Below, piece after piece: positions 34,413 to 43,119 of a DNA stretch of 64,000 nt. Position 1 is the stretch's first letter; every line of letters begins with the position of its first letter. The notes under the pieces were generated by a model. It worked only from the letters and a program-made list of their open reading frames with translations. It did no database searches and was not told the origin of the DNA. Made by a program: the position numbers and the translations under genes. Source of the DNA: Pseudohaliea rubra DSM 19751 (GTDB lineage: Bacteria > Pseudomonadota > Gammaproteobacteria > Pseudomonadales > Halieaceae); contig NZ_KN234746.1 in assembly GCF_000764025.1 (NCBI RefSeq), forward strand, positions 62,001 to 126,000, read 5' to 3'.

Positions 34413-35203
34413 GCACCCTCCTGGAGGCGCGCCATCTCAGCGCCGGCTGGGGCGGTTGCGCCGTGCTCTCGGACATCGACCTCGACCTCGGCGCCGGTGA
34501 GGTCCTCGGCCTCCTGGGCCCGAACGGCGCTGGCAAATCGACGCTCCTGCGGGCCATGGCCGGTGACCTTGCACCGCTGGCCGGTGAGCTGGTGCTGGAC
34601 GGTCGGCCCCTTAGCGCCTGGCCGCCGCAGGCGCGCGCGCGACGCGTGGCGTACCTGCCGCAGGCATCCAGCCTGGCCTTCCCGTTTACCGTGCACGAGG
34701 TCGTCATGCTCGGGCGCCTGCCCCACGACGCGGGCCGCCGGGCCGATGACGCCATCGTTGCGGCGGTGCTTGCCTGGACCGACACGACGCACCTCGCCGG
34801 GCGGCTTTACACGCTGCTTTCCGGCGGAGAGCAGCAGCGCGTGCAGCTCGCCCGGGTGCTTTGCCAGTTAATGCACAGTTCGCCGGAGGAGCCCCTCGAG
34901 GGTCGGCTTCTGCTCCTCGACGAGCCCAGCGCGGCGCTGGACCTGCGTCACCAGCAGCTGCTCGTGGACACGGTGCGAGACCTCGCCCGCCGCGGCTGCA
35001 CCGTGGTGCTCTCCCTGCACGACCTCAACCTTCTCTCCAGCCTCGCCGACCGGCTGCTGGTGCTCGCCGGCGGTGCGTGCCGGGCGCTCGATACTCCGGC
35101 GGCCCTGCTGACCTGCGAGTTCCTCGGTGAACTATTCGGCACCGAGCTCGCGGTGCAGCCGCACCCCCTTAAAGGCTATCCCCTTGTTTTCCCGCTCGAC
35201 TGA
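34409..35203 (+). CDS. btuD: Cobalamin ABC transporter ATP-binding protein
   Basis: 264 residues from GTG 34409, overlapping the permease stop (GTGA). Walker A 'GPNGAGKST' is at 37-45, the Q-loop in 'YLPQASS', the signature 'LSGGEQQR' near 137, Walker B 'LLLLDEPSAAL' near 168 and the switch His in 'LSLHDLNL'. It resembles HmuV/BtuD/FecE ATPases for iron chelates, haem and B12; the B12 assignment rests on the operon (riboswitch, btuB, cobO, btuF). It hydrolyses ATP to drive import through the permease dimer. Confidence 0.9.
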   Translation: MSTLLEARHLSAGWGGCAVLSDIDLDLGAGEVLGLLGPNGAGKSTLLRAMAGDLAPLAGELVLDGRPLSAWPPQARARRVAYLPQASSLAFPFTVHEVVMLGRLPHDAGRRADDAIVAAVLAWTDTTHLAGRLYTLLSGGEQQRVQLARVLCQLMHSSPEEPLEGRLLLLDEPSAALDLRHQQLLVDTVRDLARRGCTVVLSLHDLNLLSSLADRLLVLAGGACRALDTPAALLTCEFLGELFGTELAVQPHPLKGYPLVFPLD

Positions 35204-36104
35204 AGCGACCCCCGCTTGCTGGACCTGCGCCTTGGGTCTGCTGCCGGGGCTGATGTTGCTGCTCTTTTCGGCAGCGCTGCAGGCTGAGCCCGTCAGCGTC
35301 ATCGACAGCCGCGGTGAGACGATCCGCCTGACCGAACCCGCCAGACGCATCGTCACCCTGGCGCCGCACCTGGCCGAGAACCTGTTTGCCGCCGGCGGCG
35401 GCAGCCGCCTCGTGGGCACCGTGGAATACAGTGATCACCCGACGGCCGCGCGGGAAGTACCCCGGATCGGCGGCTACAACAGCCTGAGCCTCGAAGCGAT
35501 CGTCGCCAGCCGGCCTGATCTGGTGCTGGCCTGGGGCTCGGGCAACGGTACAGCCATCGTGGAGCGCCTGGAGAGCCTGGGCATTCCGGTCTATGTTGAC
35601 GAAATTCGCGATCTCGCAAGCATCAGCGGGACGCTGGCGGCGCTTGGTCGTCTTGCGGGCAGTGCAGGCCAGGGCGCAATCGCTGCCGAGCGCCTCGCGA
35701 GGGGCTTTGCCGAGCTCGGCCCCGCCCCGGGCAGCCACCGGCTGCGAGTGTTCTACCAGCTCTGGCACGACCCGATGCAGACCGTGGGCGGCAGTCACCT
35801 TATCAGCGCCGTAATCGAACGCTGTGGTGGTGAGAATCTCTTTGCGGAGGTGCCCTCTCTGGTGCCGCGGGTCAGCCGGGAGTCGGTGCTGGCCCGGGAC
35901 CCGGAAGTGATTATCGCCAGCGGAGCGGGAAAGGAAACACCACCGTGGCTGGAGGCGTGGCGCCGCTTCCCACGGCTGGCTGCGGTGGCTCACAACGCGC
36001 TCTACGGCCTGAACCCGGACCTTATCCAGCGGCCGACGCCGCGGCTCCTCGACGGCGCGCGTGCACTCTGCGCCCTGCTCGCAGAAGCGCGGGCGCGCTA
36101 CTGA
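35184..36104 (+). CDS. btuF: Periplasmic cobalamin-binding protein
   Basis: 306 residues from TTG 35184, which has AAAGG upstream, overlaps the btuD end by 20 bases and gives a proper signal peptide (charged 'FSRSTE' region, then '[18 protein letters not shown]'). Another TTG at 35232 would leave no positive N-region. The mature protein has the BtuF/TroA fold marks: '[19 protein letters not shown]', '[22 protein letters not shown]', '[15 protein letters not shown]' and '[16 protein letters not shown]'. It delivers B12 from the receptor to the permease. The 3' end overlaps the convergent sstT gene by seven bases. Confidence 0.9.
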   Translation: MFSRSTEATPACWTCALGLLPGLMLLLFSAALQAEPVSVIDSRGETIRLTEPARRIVTLAPHLAENLFAAGGGSRLVGTVEYSDHPTAAREVPRIGGYNSLSLEAIVASRPDLVLAWGSGNGTAIVERLESLGIPVYVDEIRDLASISGTLAALGRLAGSAGQGAIAAERLARGFAELGPAPGSHRLRVFYQLWHDPMQTVGGSHLISAVIERCGGENLFAEVPSLVPRVSRESVLARDPEVIIASGAGKETPPWLEAWRRFPRLAAVAHNALYGLNPDLIQRPTPRLLDGARALCALLAEARARY

Positions 36105-37291
36105 CGCAGCGGCGCGTTGTCCACGGCCCAGGTGTAGACCACATCGGTGCTGGAGTTTAGAGCGGTTTCCGCCGAGTCCTGGATAACGCTGATGACGAAA
36201 CCGACAGCCACTACCTGCATGGCCACATCCAGGGGAATGCCGAAGAGCGAGCACGCCAGGGGGATGAGCAGGAGACTCCCGGAGGGCACGCCGCTGGCAC
36301 CGCAGGCCGCCAGCGCCGAGACCACGCAGAGGACCAGAGCACTGGCGAGGCTCGCCTCGATACCGAGAGTATTCGCAGCGGCCAGCGTGAGCGTGGTGAT
36401 GGTGATAGCCGCCCCGGCCATGTTCACCGTGGCCCCGATGGGGATGGTCACGGAGTAGAGCTCCTCGCTGATGCCCAGCTTTTTCGCCAGCGCCAGGTTC
36501 ACAGGGATGTTGGCGGCAGAGCTGCGTGTAAAAAAGGCGGTGATGCCCGACTCCTCCAGGCAGCGAAGCACCACCGGGTAGGGATTGCGTTGCGTGACCA
36601 GGAGAACAATCAGCGGGTTCACCAGCAGTGCCACCACCAGCATCGCAGAGACCAGCAGCAGCGCCAGCGTCGCGTAGTCGGCCAGGGCCGAGATCCCGGT
36701 CGTTGCTACCGCGTAGGCGACCAGCCCGAAAATACCAACGGGCGCCAGGCGGATCACGTAGCGCACCACGTCGGAGACGCCACCAGCGAGCGTCTCGAGG
36801 TGCTCGCGGAAACTCGCGGGGGCGCGGCGAAAGCTGATGCCAAGGAGCACGGCCCAGGTAAGGCAGCCGAGAAAGTTGCCCTCCAGCAACGCACGCACGG
36901 GATTGTCCACGAGCTTGAACAGCACATCCGCAAGTACACTCCCGACCGCCGCCGGCGGACTGCCCTCGGCCGCCGCAACGAGGACCAACGTCTGCGGAAA
37001 CGCAAAGCTGAGCAGCACGCCCACCAGCGCAGCACACACCGTACCGGCAAGGTACAGCAGCAGGGTCAGAAAAGTACGGCGGGCGTCTCCGCCTCGCTCG
37101 TGGCGGTTGGCGATCGCGGACATGACCAGCAGCAGCACCAGCAGCGGTGCCACAGCCTTGAGCATACCCACGAACAGGCGGCCGAGCAGGCCCACGGCCT
37201 CGCCGGCGCCCGGGACGAGGGCGCCCAGGAACGCACCGAGCACGACCCCCACGAGAATTTGCGGCACCAGGCCCCAGCGCAGTGGATTCAT
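36098..37291 (-). CDS. sstT: Sodium:serine/threonine symporter SstT
   Basis: 397 residues, DAACS (glutamate transporter-like) family. The start at ATG 37291 begins '[20 protein letters not shown]'. Conserved elements include the serine-rich re-entrant loop '[24 protein letters not shown]', '[20 protein letters not shown]', '[19 protein letters not shown]' and the last helix '[19 protein letters not shown]', all as in SstT. It imports Ser/Thr with Na+ across the inner membrane. The start is divergent from the sulfhydrylase gene 110 bases away. Confidence 0.92.
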   Translation of the reverse strand: MNPLRWGLVPQILVGVVLGAFLGALVPGAGEAVGLLGRLFVGMLKAVAPLLVLLLVMSAIANRHERGGDARRTFLTLLLYLAGTVCAALVGVLLSFAFPQTLVLVAAAEGSPPAAVGSVLADVLFKLVDNPVRALLEGNFLGCLTWAVLLGISFRRAPASFREHLETLAGGVSDVVRYVIRLAPVGIFGLVAYAVATTGISALADYATLALLLVSAMLVVALLVNPLIVLLVTQRNPYPVVLRCLEESGITAFFTRSSAANIPVNLALAKKLGISEELYSVTIPIGATVNMAGAAITITTLTLAAANTLGIEASLASALVLCVVSALAACGASGVPSGSLLLIPLACSLFGIPLDVAMQVVAVGFVISVIQDSAETALNSSTDVVYTWAVDNAPLRQ

Positions 37292-37400
37292 CGGCAGCCT
37301 CCGACGGCTAACAGGGGAGAAACGGGGCGTAGTGTACGCGAGCCCCGTTGGCTGTGGTAAGTTGCGAAACCCCGCAAGGACCCGAGCCGAGGACAGCACC

Positions 37401-38681
37401 ATGAAACCCGAGACCATCGCCCTGCACGCCGGCTATGACGGCGACCCGACAAGCAGCCATGCGGCGACGACGCCGATTTACCAGACCACCTCTTACACCT
37501 TTGACAACACGCAGCACGGGGCGGACCTGTTCGACCTCAAGGTGCCCGGCAACATCTACAGCCGCATCATGAACCCCACCAACGCAGTCCTCGAGGAACG
37601 TCTGGCGCAGCTCGAGGGCGGCGTCGGCGCCCTCGCGGTCGCCTCGGGCATGGCGGCGATCCGCTACGCGATCGAAGTCATCGCCGAAACCGGCAGCAAC
37701 ATTGTCAGCACCTCGCAGCTTTATGGTGGCACCTACAATCTGTTCGCGCACACCTTCCCGCGCCAGGGCATTGAAACGCGCTTTGTCGACGCCGCAGACT
37801 TCGACCGCATTCCAGAACTCATCGATGGCAAGACCCGGGCGCTGTTCTGCGAGTCCATCGGCAACCCGGCCGGGAACGTGGTCGACGTGGCGCGCTGGGC
37901 AGAGATCGCCGAGGCCCACGGCGTGCCGCTCATCGTTGACAACACCGTGCCCTCACCCTTTCTTTGTCGTCCCTTTGAGCACGGGGCCCACATCGTCGTG
38001 CACTCTCTGACCAAGTATATCGGCGGCCACGGCACCACGGTGGGCGGCGCTATCATCGATTCCGGGCGCTTCGACTGGAAGGGCAACGCCGAGCGCTTCG
38101 CCGTGCTCAACGAGCCCGACCCGTCCTACCACGGCGTGGTCTACACGGAAGCCCTTGGCGAAGCCGCCTATATCGGCCGCTGCCGCGTCGTGCCCCTGCG
38201 CAACACCGGGGCGGCGCTGGCTGCACACTCGGCCTTTCTCATCATGCAGGGGCTGGAAACCCTGGGGCTGCGCATGGAGCGACACTGTGAGAACGCCGAG
38301 CGCATTGCGAGCTGGCTTGCGGCGCACCCGGCGGTTACGCGGGTAAATTACGCGACGCTGCCGGACAGCCCGTACCGCGCCACCTGCGAGAAGATCTGCG
38401 GCGGCCGCGCCTCGGGCATTCTCAGCTTCGGCGTCAAGGGGGGCCGCGAGGCCGGCGCGAAATTCATCGACGCGCTCGAGCTGGTCCTGCGCCTGGTGAA
38501 CATCGGCGACGCCAAGTCCCTGGCCTGCCACCCGGCGAGCACAACGCACCGCCAGCTGTCTCCGGAAGAGCTGGCGTCCGCCGGCGTCACCGAAGACATG
38601 GTGCGCCTGTCCATCGGCATTGAGCACGCCGACGACCTTATCGCCGACCTGGAGCAGGCGCTGGCGGCGAGCCAGCGCTAG
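37401..38681 (+). CDS. metY: O-acetylhomoserine/O-acetylserine sulfhydrylase (Cys/Met metabolism PLP enzyme)
   Basis: 426 residues, the size of OAH sulfhydrylases (longer than cystathionine gamma-synthase). '[22 protein letters not shown]' and '[14 protein letters not shown]' are family blocks, '[13 protein letters not shown]' contacts PLP, and the PLP-binding Lys is in '[16 protein letters not shown]' near 205. It would make homocysteine from O-acetylhomoserine and sulfide. The start is set at 37401, because the long frame upstream is antisense to sstT. Homocysteine could then be methylated by a B12-dependent MetH elsewhere; that link to the neighbouring B12 locus is inference. Confidence 0.88.
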   Translation: MKPETIALHAGYDGDPTSSHAATTPIYQTTSYTFDNTQHGADLFDLKVPGNIYSRIMNPTNAVLEERLAQLEGGVGALAVASGMAAIRYAIEVIAETGSNIVSTSQLYGGTYNLFAHTFPRQGIETRFVDAADFDRIPELIDGKTRALFCESIGNPAGNVVDVARWAEIAEAHGVPLIVDNTVPSPFLCRPFEHGAHIVVHSLTKYIGGHGTTVGGAIIDSGRFDWKGNAERFAVLNEPDPSYHGVVYTEALGEAAYIGRCRVVPLRNTGAALAAHSAFLIMQGLETLGLRMERHCENAERIASWLAAHPAVTRVNYATLPDSPYRATCEKICGGRASGILSFGVKGGREAGAKFIDALELVLRLVNIGDAKSLACHPASTTHRQLSPEELASAGVTEDMVRLSIGIEHADDLIADLEQALAASQR

Positions 38682-38688
38682 CGCAGCC

Positions 38689-39267
38689 TCAGCGGTCGTC
38701 CTCGCCGCCGGGCGCTTCACCGTAGTACGCGCGCCAGGTGGCAAGTTTTTCCGGGATATCGGCGCCGGTCGGCACCTCATAGGCCCGCATTCGCGTGGCC
38801 AGGCCCGGCCCGAGGGCCTCCAGATAGTCCGCTGTCGACACGTAGTAAAAGAAGTCGAAGAGGCGCTCGGCGATACGCCAGGCGCCCTCTTCCCGGCGGT
38901 AGCGATCCGAGTAGCGGATTGCCGCGAGCATCGGCTGTCCCTTGCGTTGCATCTCCGCATGGGACAAGACGATGCCGGTGGCCTCGTCGGCGTCATCACT
39001 GAAGGTGATAATACGGTCATGGGTGAAGTGATTACTGGGACCGAGGACCTCGAAGCGGCCCTGGTAGAGCGCCATCGCGGCATCCCGGCCCCGGGCATCC
39101 ATCACCCCGTCCCGGGAGAGGATGCGGACGTCCGCCGTAAACAGACCCGGCATGGCGTCCATGTCCCGGTCATCCATTACCAGGCCGTAGCGGGCAATGA
39201 GCTCCTCGATGGCAATACGGTCTTCGAGGCGCTGCAGGCGCGTTTCGATCGAGTTGTTTGAGATCAT
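38689..39267 (-). CDS. SnoaL-like / nuclear transport factor 2 fold protein
   Basis: 192 residues. 'IETRLQRLEDRIAIEELIARYGLVMDDRD' is the classic opening of SnoaL_4-type proteins, with 'GLFTADVRI', 'SNHFTHDRIITF' and 'WRIAERLFDFFYY' in the cone-shaped core. The fold serves isomerases, dehydratases, hydrolases and ring-hydroxylating dioxygenase small subunits. It is divergent from an acyl-CoA dehydrogenase with a shared palindromic operator in between, so a role in the same degradation pathway is likely. Confidence 0.82.
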   Translation of the reverse strand: MISNNSIETRLQRLEDRIAIEELIARYGLVMDDRDMDAMPGLFTADVRILSRDGVMDARGRDAAMALYQGRFEVLGPSNHFTHDRIITFSDDADEATGIVLSHAEMQRKGQPMLAAIRYSDRYRREEGAWRIAERLFDFFYYVSTADYLEALGPGLATRMRAYEVPTGADIPEKLATWRAYYGEAPGGEDDR

Positions 39268-39288
39268 GGCTTTCTTCCTCTGTTATTT

Positions 39289-39303
39289 TTGAATATCATT
39301 CAA
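39289..39303. promoter_or_regulatory. Palindromic operator TTGAATAnCATTCAA, copy 1
   Basis: TTGAATATCATTCAA has arms TTGAAT/ATTCAA and lies between the divergent SnoaL (start 39267) and acyl-CoA dehydrogenase (start 39335) genes. An almost identical 15-base sequence is at 45433-45447. This spacing and symmetry suit a TetR-type repressor; none for it is in the window. Confidence 0.6.
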
Positions 39304-39334
39304 GAAAAGCATAACGCATTGTAAGGAGTTCCGC

Positions 39335-40501
39335 ATGTCCTCTGCATTTCTTTCCGAAGAAGACCGTCTCTTCCGCGATACCGTGCGCAGCTGGGTCGAC
39401 GCCGAGATCCCCAAGGACTGGTGCCGGGAGCTGGAGCGCGAGGAAGACGTCTTCCCCCACGCCTTCTGGGATAAGCTGTCTGCCTTCGGAGCTCATGGTA
39501 TCGGCATCCCCGAAGAGTATGGTGGCCAGGGCGGCAGCATCGTCACCCAGGTCCTCTTCGCCCGGGAGCTCGCACGCACCGCCGCCGGTGTCGGCTGGGT
39601 CTGGGGCGTCACCTCTTTCTCCGGCGGCAAGGGCATCCTCGGCGCCGGCAGCGAGGCGCAGAAGCAGCGCTTCCTTCCGGAAATCGCCGCGGGCCGCCTG
39701 AAGACAGCCATGGCCTTTACCGAGGCCGGCGGTGGCACCGATCTTCTCGGCGGCATGAAGACCACTGCGACCCGGGTGGACGGCGGCTGGCGCTTGAACG
39801 GCGAGAAGATCTGGAGCACCGGCGCGGGCGTCGCCGACTACCTGTTCCTCATGGCGCGCTCCGACAAGGACGTAAAGCGTCGTGCCGATGGCGTTTCCCT
39901 GTTCTTTGTGCCGAGGGACGCCGAGGGAGTGACCGTATCCTCCATGCCCAAACTCGGCATGCGCTGCATCAGCTCCTGCAGCGTGCACCTGGACGACGTC
40001 TTCGTACCGGACGAACTGCTCCTCGGCGAGGCCGGCAAGGGCTGGGGCTACTCTACCGGCACCCTCAACAACGAGCGGCTGGTAAATGCAGCCTTCTGCC
40101 TCGGCATGCTCGACGGTGTGCTCGAAGACGCGGTCGACCACCTGCAGACACGTCGCGCTTTCGGTCATCTGATCGGCGAGTTCCAGGCGCTGCAGCATTA
40201 CGTCGCCGATATCGCCATGTGGCAGAAACAGGGCGAGCTTGTGCTTCTGGACGGCGCGGCGCTACAGAGTGCCGGCGAGCCCTGCGCCAACGCCTCGAAC
40301 ATGGCCAAGGTGCTGTGTTCTGAATATGCCGGTCAGGCTGCGGACCTCGGCATCCAGATTCTCGGTGGCATGGGCTACTCGGCCGAGACGGACATGCAAC
40401 GCTACTGGCGGGACGCGAGGCTCCTGCGTATCGGCCCGATCAGTAACGAGATGGCCAAGAACATGATCGCCGAGGGTCTCGGCCTGCCGCGTTCCTTCTG
40501 A
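39335..40501 (+). CDS. Acyl-CoA dehydrogenase
   Basis: 388 residues, full length. AAGGAG precedes the ATG. 'AMAFTEAGGGTDLLGGMKTTATR' is the FAD/substrate loop, 'LNGEKIWSTGAG' the next, and 'QILGGMGYSAETDMQRYWRDARLLRIGPISNEM' (seen in parts) the C-terminal signature. It inserts a 2,3-double bond into an acyl-CoA, passing electrons to ETF. The usual catalytic Glu appears replaced in the 'RDARLLRIGPISN' context, as in subgroups with the base elsewhere, so the exact chain type cannot be stated. It is followed 15 bases later by an acyl-CoA ligase gene. Confidence 0.9.
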   Translation: MSSAFLSEEDRLFRDTVRSWVDAEIPKDWCRELEREEDVFPHAFWDKLSAFGAHGIGIPEEYGGQGGSIVTQVLFARELARTAAGVGWVWGVTSFSGGKGILGAGSEAQKQRFLPEIAAGRLKTAMAFTEAGGGTDLLGGMKTTATRVDGGWRLNGEKIWSTGAGVADYLFLMARSDKDVKRRADGVSLFFVPRDAEGVTVSSMPKLGMRCISSCSVHLDDVFVPDELLLGEAGKGWGYSTGTLNNERLVNAAFCLGMLDGVLEDAVDHLQTRRAFGHLIGEFQALQHYVADIAMWQKQGELVLLDGAALQSAGEPCANASNMAKVLCSEYAGQAADLGIQILGGMGYSAETDMQRYWRDARLLRIGPISNEMAKNMIAEGLGLPRSF

Positions 40502-40515
40502 GGCAGGAGGCAGCT

Positions 40516-42150
40516 ATGGACAGCCACACGATCGAAGCGACGTCCCTCGGCGACTTTCTTGTCCTCGCGGCCAACCGGCACCCGGAGCGCCGCGCCCTCG
40601 TCTTTCCCGGTTACGATGTCAGCTACCGGGAGCTCCTGAGCCGCGCCGAAGCGCGGGCCCGGGGGCTCGTTGCGCTTGGCGCGGAGCCCGGCGATCACGT
40701 GGGCATCCTCGCCCACAACCGGCCGGAGGTCGTCGAGCAGCTCTTTGCCTGCGCCCTGGCGGGCGTCGTGGCCGTCTTGCTCAACGCCCGCTACCGGGTC
40801 GACGAACTGCGCTACGTGCTCGGTCATGCGGAGCTCACGCTCCTGTTCACCGGTGCCGAGAGTGAGCCTACAGACTTCCCGGCTCTGGTAGATGCGGCGC
40901 TGGACGGTGCCCTGGGGGCGGCCGGCAACCCGCGCTCCCTCCGGCCCGAGGCGGCGCCATCGCTGCGCGCCGTAGTACTCTTCGGTACCGGCGAGCGCGC
41001 CGGCTGCCTCACCGAGGCCACCGTTGCCGGGCTCGGCGGGGCTGTCGCTCCCGGCGTGATCGACGGGCGCCGGCGCGAAGTCTCGCTGCGGGAGCCGTGC
41101 CTGATGATGTACACCTCGGGCACAACCTCGCGCCCCAAGGGCTGCCTGCTCTGCCACGAAGCGCTGGTGCGCAATGCCCTGGCCATGCGCGATCGGCTGG
41201 CCATCACAGCAGACGACCTGCAGTGGAACCCCCTCCCCCTCTTCCACATGGCGTCGATCCTGCCCCTGCTCGCCATCTTCGGCGCCGGCGGGGCCTACCT
41301 CGCCGAGGCCCACTTCGAAGCCGGCCCCGCCCTGGCCCGGCTCTACGCTCACCAGCCGACGATCCTCTATCCGGCTTTTCCGGCGATCATGGCAGACCTG
41401 CTTGCCCACCCGGCTTTTGATGCCACGCGCCTGCAAAGTGTTCGACTCATCAATAACGTGGCGCCGCCGGAGACCCTGCGCGCCAACATGCGGGCGCTCC
41501 CCGGTGCGCTGCACATCAGCGCCTATGGCATGACCGAGGCTTCGGGCATCTGCTGTCATGGCGCCGCGCAGGAAGATGACGAGACGCGCGCCACCACCTG
41601 CGGCCGGCCCTATCCCGGGGTGCAACTGCGGGTGGTAGAGCCGGAAAGCGGCACGGTGCTCCCCGCCGGACAGCGCGGCGAAATGCAGGTGCACGGCTTC
41701 TCTCTTTTTGACGGCTATTACCGGGACCCGGCGCGCACGGCGGAGGCTCTCACGGAAGATGGCTGGTTCCGCACCGGCGACCTGTGCAGCCTCACCGATG
41801 ACGGCCAGGTGGTCTACCACGGCCGGCTGAAGGATCTGCTCAAGATCGGCGGCGAGAATGTGTCACCGCTGGAGCTGGAGAACTGGCTGGGCACTCACCC
41901 GGCGATACACCTGGCACAGGTGGTTGGTGCACCTGATCACCGCCTCGGAGAAGTGGCCGCAGCCTTTGTGCAGCTGCGGGAAGACGCCACCCTCAGCGCC
42001 GAGGAGCTCGTGGATTACTGCCGCGGGCAGATCGCCTCTTTCAAAATCCCCAGGTACGTGCGCTTCGTTACCGAGTGGCCTATGTCGGCAACCAAGATCC
42101 AGAAGCACGTGCTGGCGGAGCAGCTGCGAGAGGAGCTGGCGGGACGTTGA
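40516..42150 (+). CDS. Acyl-CoA ligase (AMP-forming)
   Basis: 544 residues. 'MMYTSGTTSRPKGCLL' (A3), 'ISAYGMTEASGI' (A5), 'WFRTGDLCSLTDDG' (A7), 'GRLKDLLKIGGENVSPLELE' (A8) and the C-terminal 'MSATKIQKHVL' with the adenylation Lys mark a full ANL enzyme. AGGAGG precedes the ATG. Position directly after the acyl-CoA dehydrogenase suggests it activates the acid that the dehydrogenase then oxidises. Related ligases include long-chain fatty acid, crotonobetaine/carnitine and cyclohexane-carboxylate types; I cannot decide among them. Confidence 0.88.
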   Translation: MDSHTIEATSLGDFLVLAANRHPERRALVFPGYDVSYRELLSRAEARARGLVALGAEPGDHVGILAHNRPEVVEQLFACALAGVVAVLLNARYRVDELRYVLGHAELTLLFTGAESEPTDFPALVDAALDGALGAAGNPRSLRPEAAPSLRAVVLFGTGERAGCLTEATVAGLGGAVAPGVIDGRRREVSLREPCLMMYTSGTTSRPKGCLLCHEALVRNALAMRDRLAITADDLQWNPLPLFHMASILPLLAIFGAGGAYLAEAHFEAGPALARLYAHQPTILYPAFPAIMADLLAHPAFDATRLQSVRLINNVAPPETLRANMRALPGALHISAYGMTEASGICCHGAAQEDDETRATTCGRPYPGVQLRVVEPESGTVLPAGQRGEMQVHGFSLFDGYYRDPARTAEALTEDGWFRTGDLCSLTDDGQVVYHGRLKDLLKIGGENVSPLELENWLGTHPAIHLAQVVGAPDHRLGEVAAAFVQLREDATLSAEELVDYCRGQIASFKIPRYVRFVTEWPMSATKIQKHVLAEQLREELAGR

Positions 42151-42186
42151 CCGGCCACCCGCCGATCGAAACTGGCGTCCTGCCCG

Positions 42187-43107
42187 CTACAGGACAGGAC
42201 GCCAGGCAAGCAATGGGTTCTGCCGGGCCCAGTCGTAAACGGTAGTGAGCTTCAACCGGTAACGCGCCTGAAAATCGTCCATGGCAACAGTGAACGGTGA
42301 CGGCTCGGCGTCGTTGTACCAGCGGTAGATTGCCTCGAGGTCTGCGGCAATGCGATCAGCGGCGGAACGCTCCCCACCGGCGAACAGCTCACCCATCTTC
42401 GCCGCGAAGGCGGCTACCGGCAGGCTTTCAAAACCGATGCGCTCGCCCCAGGCCCGGCTGAGCGCCGCCGCGGTTTCGCGGCCACGGAGGGCTTCGGGGC
42501 CACCCACAATCACTTTCCGGCCCACGGCGGCGGGGTCCTCACCCAGGCAGATCATGATCCGACCCAGGTCCGCCAGGCTGATCCAGCTGACCGGCAGCTC
42601 ATCAGCATGAGGATAGCTCAGCACCCGATGCTCGCGGAGGGAAGGCAGCGCCCAGCCGCGCATGAGGTTCTCCAGAAAAATGACCGGACAAACGGCCGTG
42701 GCGTTCACGGTCGAGGCCAGCAACCGTTCGATTATGTGATAACGCGTATCGTGGGCCGGAAAGCCCTTGGGCTCGTCGGCCACGTAGAGACTGCTGTTAA
42801 AAACGATCCGCTTCACATCCCCCGCTTGTGCAGCGGCGAGAAAGTTTTCAAAGCCGTCGATCACTGTCTGCGGGTCCGAGAAGGACGCCGAGGGCAGGTT
42901 GAGAAAAACCGTATCGAAAGCCGCCAGGGCCGGCGGCAAAGTGCCGGGTTCAAGCAGGTCGAGATAGACGGTGGGCGTGCCGCAGGGTAGCACGGGGTTC
43001 TCCCGGCTGCGGCTCGCCCCCGCCACCGGGTAGCCGGCAGACCGGAGTGCGGCAACCTGTGCCGCACCCTGATCCCCGGTAGCGCCGATAACGAGGACTG
43101 TTTCCAT
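42187..43107 (-). CDS. NmrA-family NAD(P)-binding protein
   Basis: 306 residues starting 'METVLVIGATGDQGAAQVAALRSAG', with the GxTGxxG-type dinucleotide motif of atypical SDRs. 'RIVFNSSLYVADEPKG' replaces the usual catalytic Tyr-Lys region, and 'PVSWISLADLGRIMI' is a conserved NmrA block. Family members are NADP sensors or reductases acting on isoflavonoid-like or quinone substrates. It follows the TonB receptor by 12 bases on the same strand and is likely co-transcribed. Confidence 0.8.
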   Translation of the reverse strand: METVLVIGATGDQGAAQVAALRSAGYPVAGASRSRENPVLPCGTPTVYLDLLEPGTLPPALAAFDTVFLNLPSASFSDPQTVIDGFENFLAAAQAGDVKRIVFNSSLYVADEPKGFPAHDTRYHIIERLLASTVNATAVCPVIFLENLMRGWALPSLREHRVLSYPHADELPVSWISLADLGRIMICLGEDPAAVGRKVIVGGPEALRGRETAAALSRAWGERIGFESLPVAAFAAKMGELFAGGERSAADRIAADLEAIYRWYNDAEPSPFTVAMDDFQARYRLKLTTVYDWARQNPLLAWRPVL

Positions 43108-43119
43108 CGATGCGCCCCG

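Noticed and set aside
42174-42203. A GGCGTCCTG/CAGGACGCC hairpin at the convergent ends of the CoA ligase and NmrA genes
   Set aside because: It extends into the NmrA coding region and lacks a T-tract, so a terminator call is not supported.
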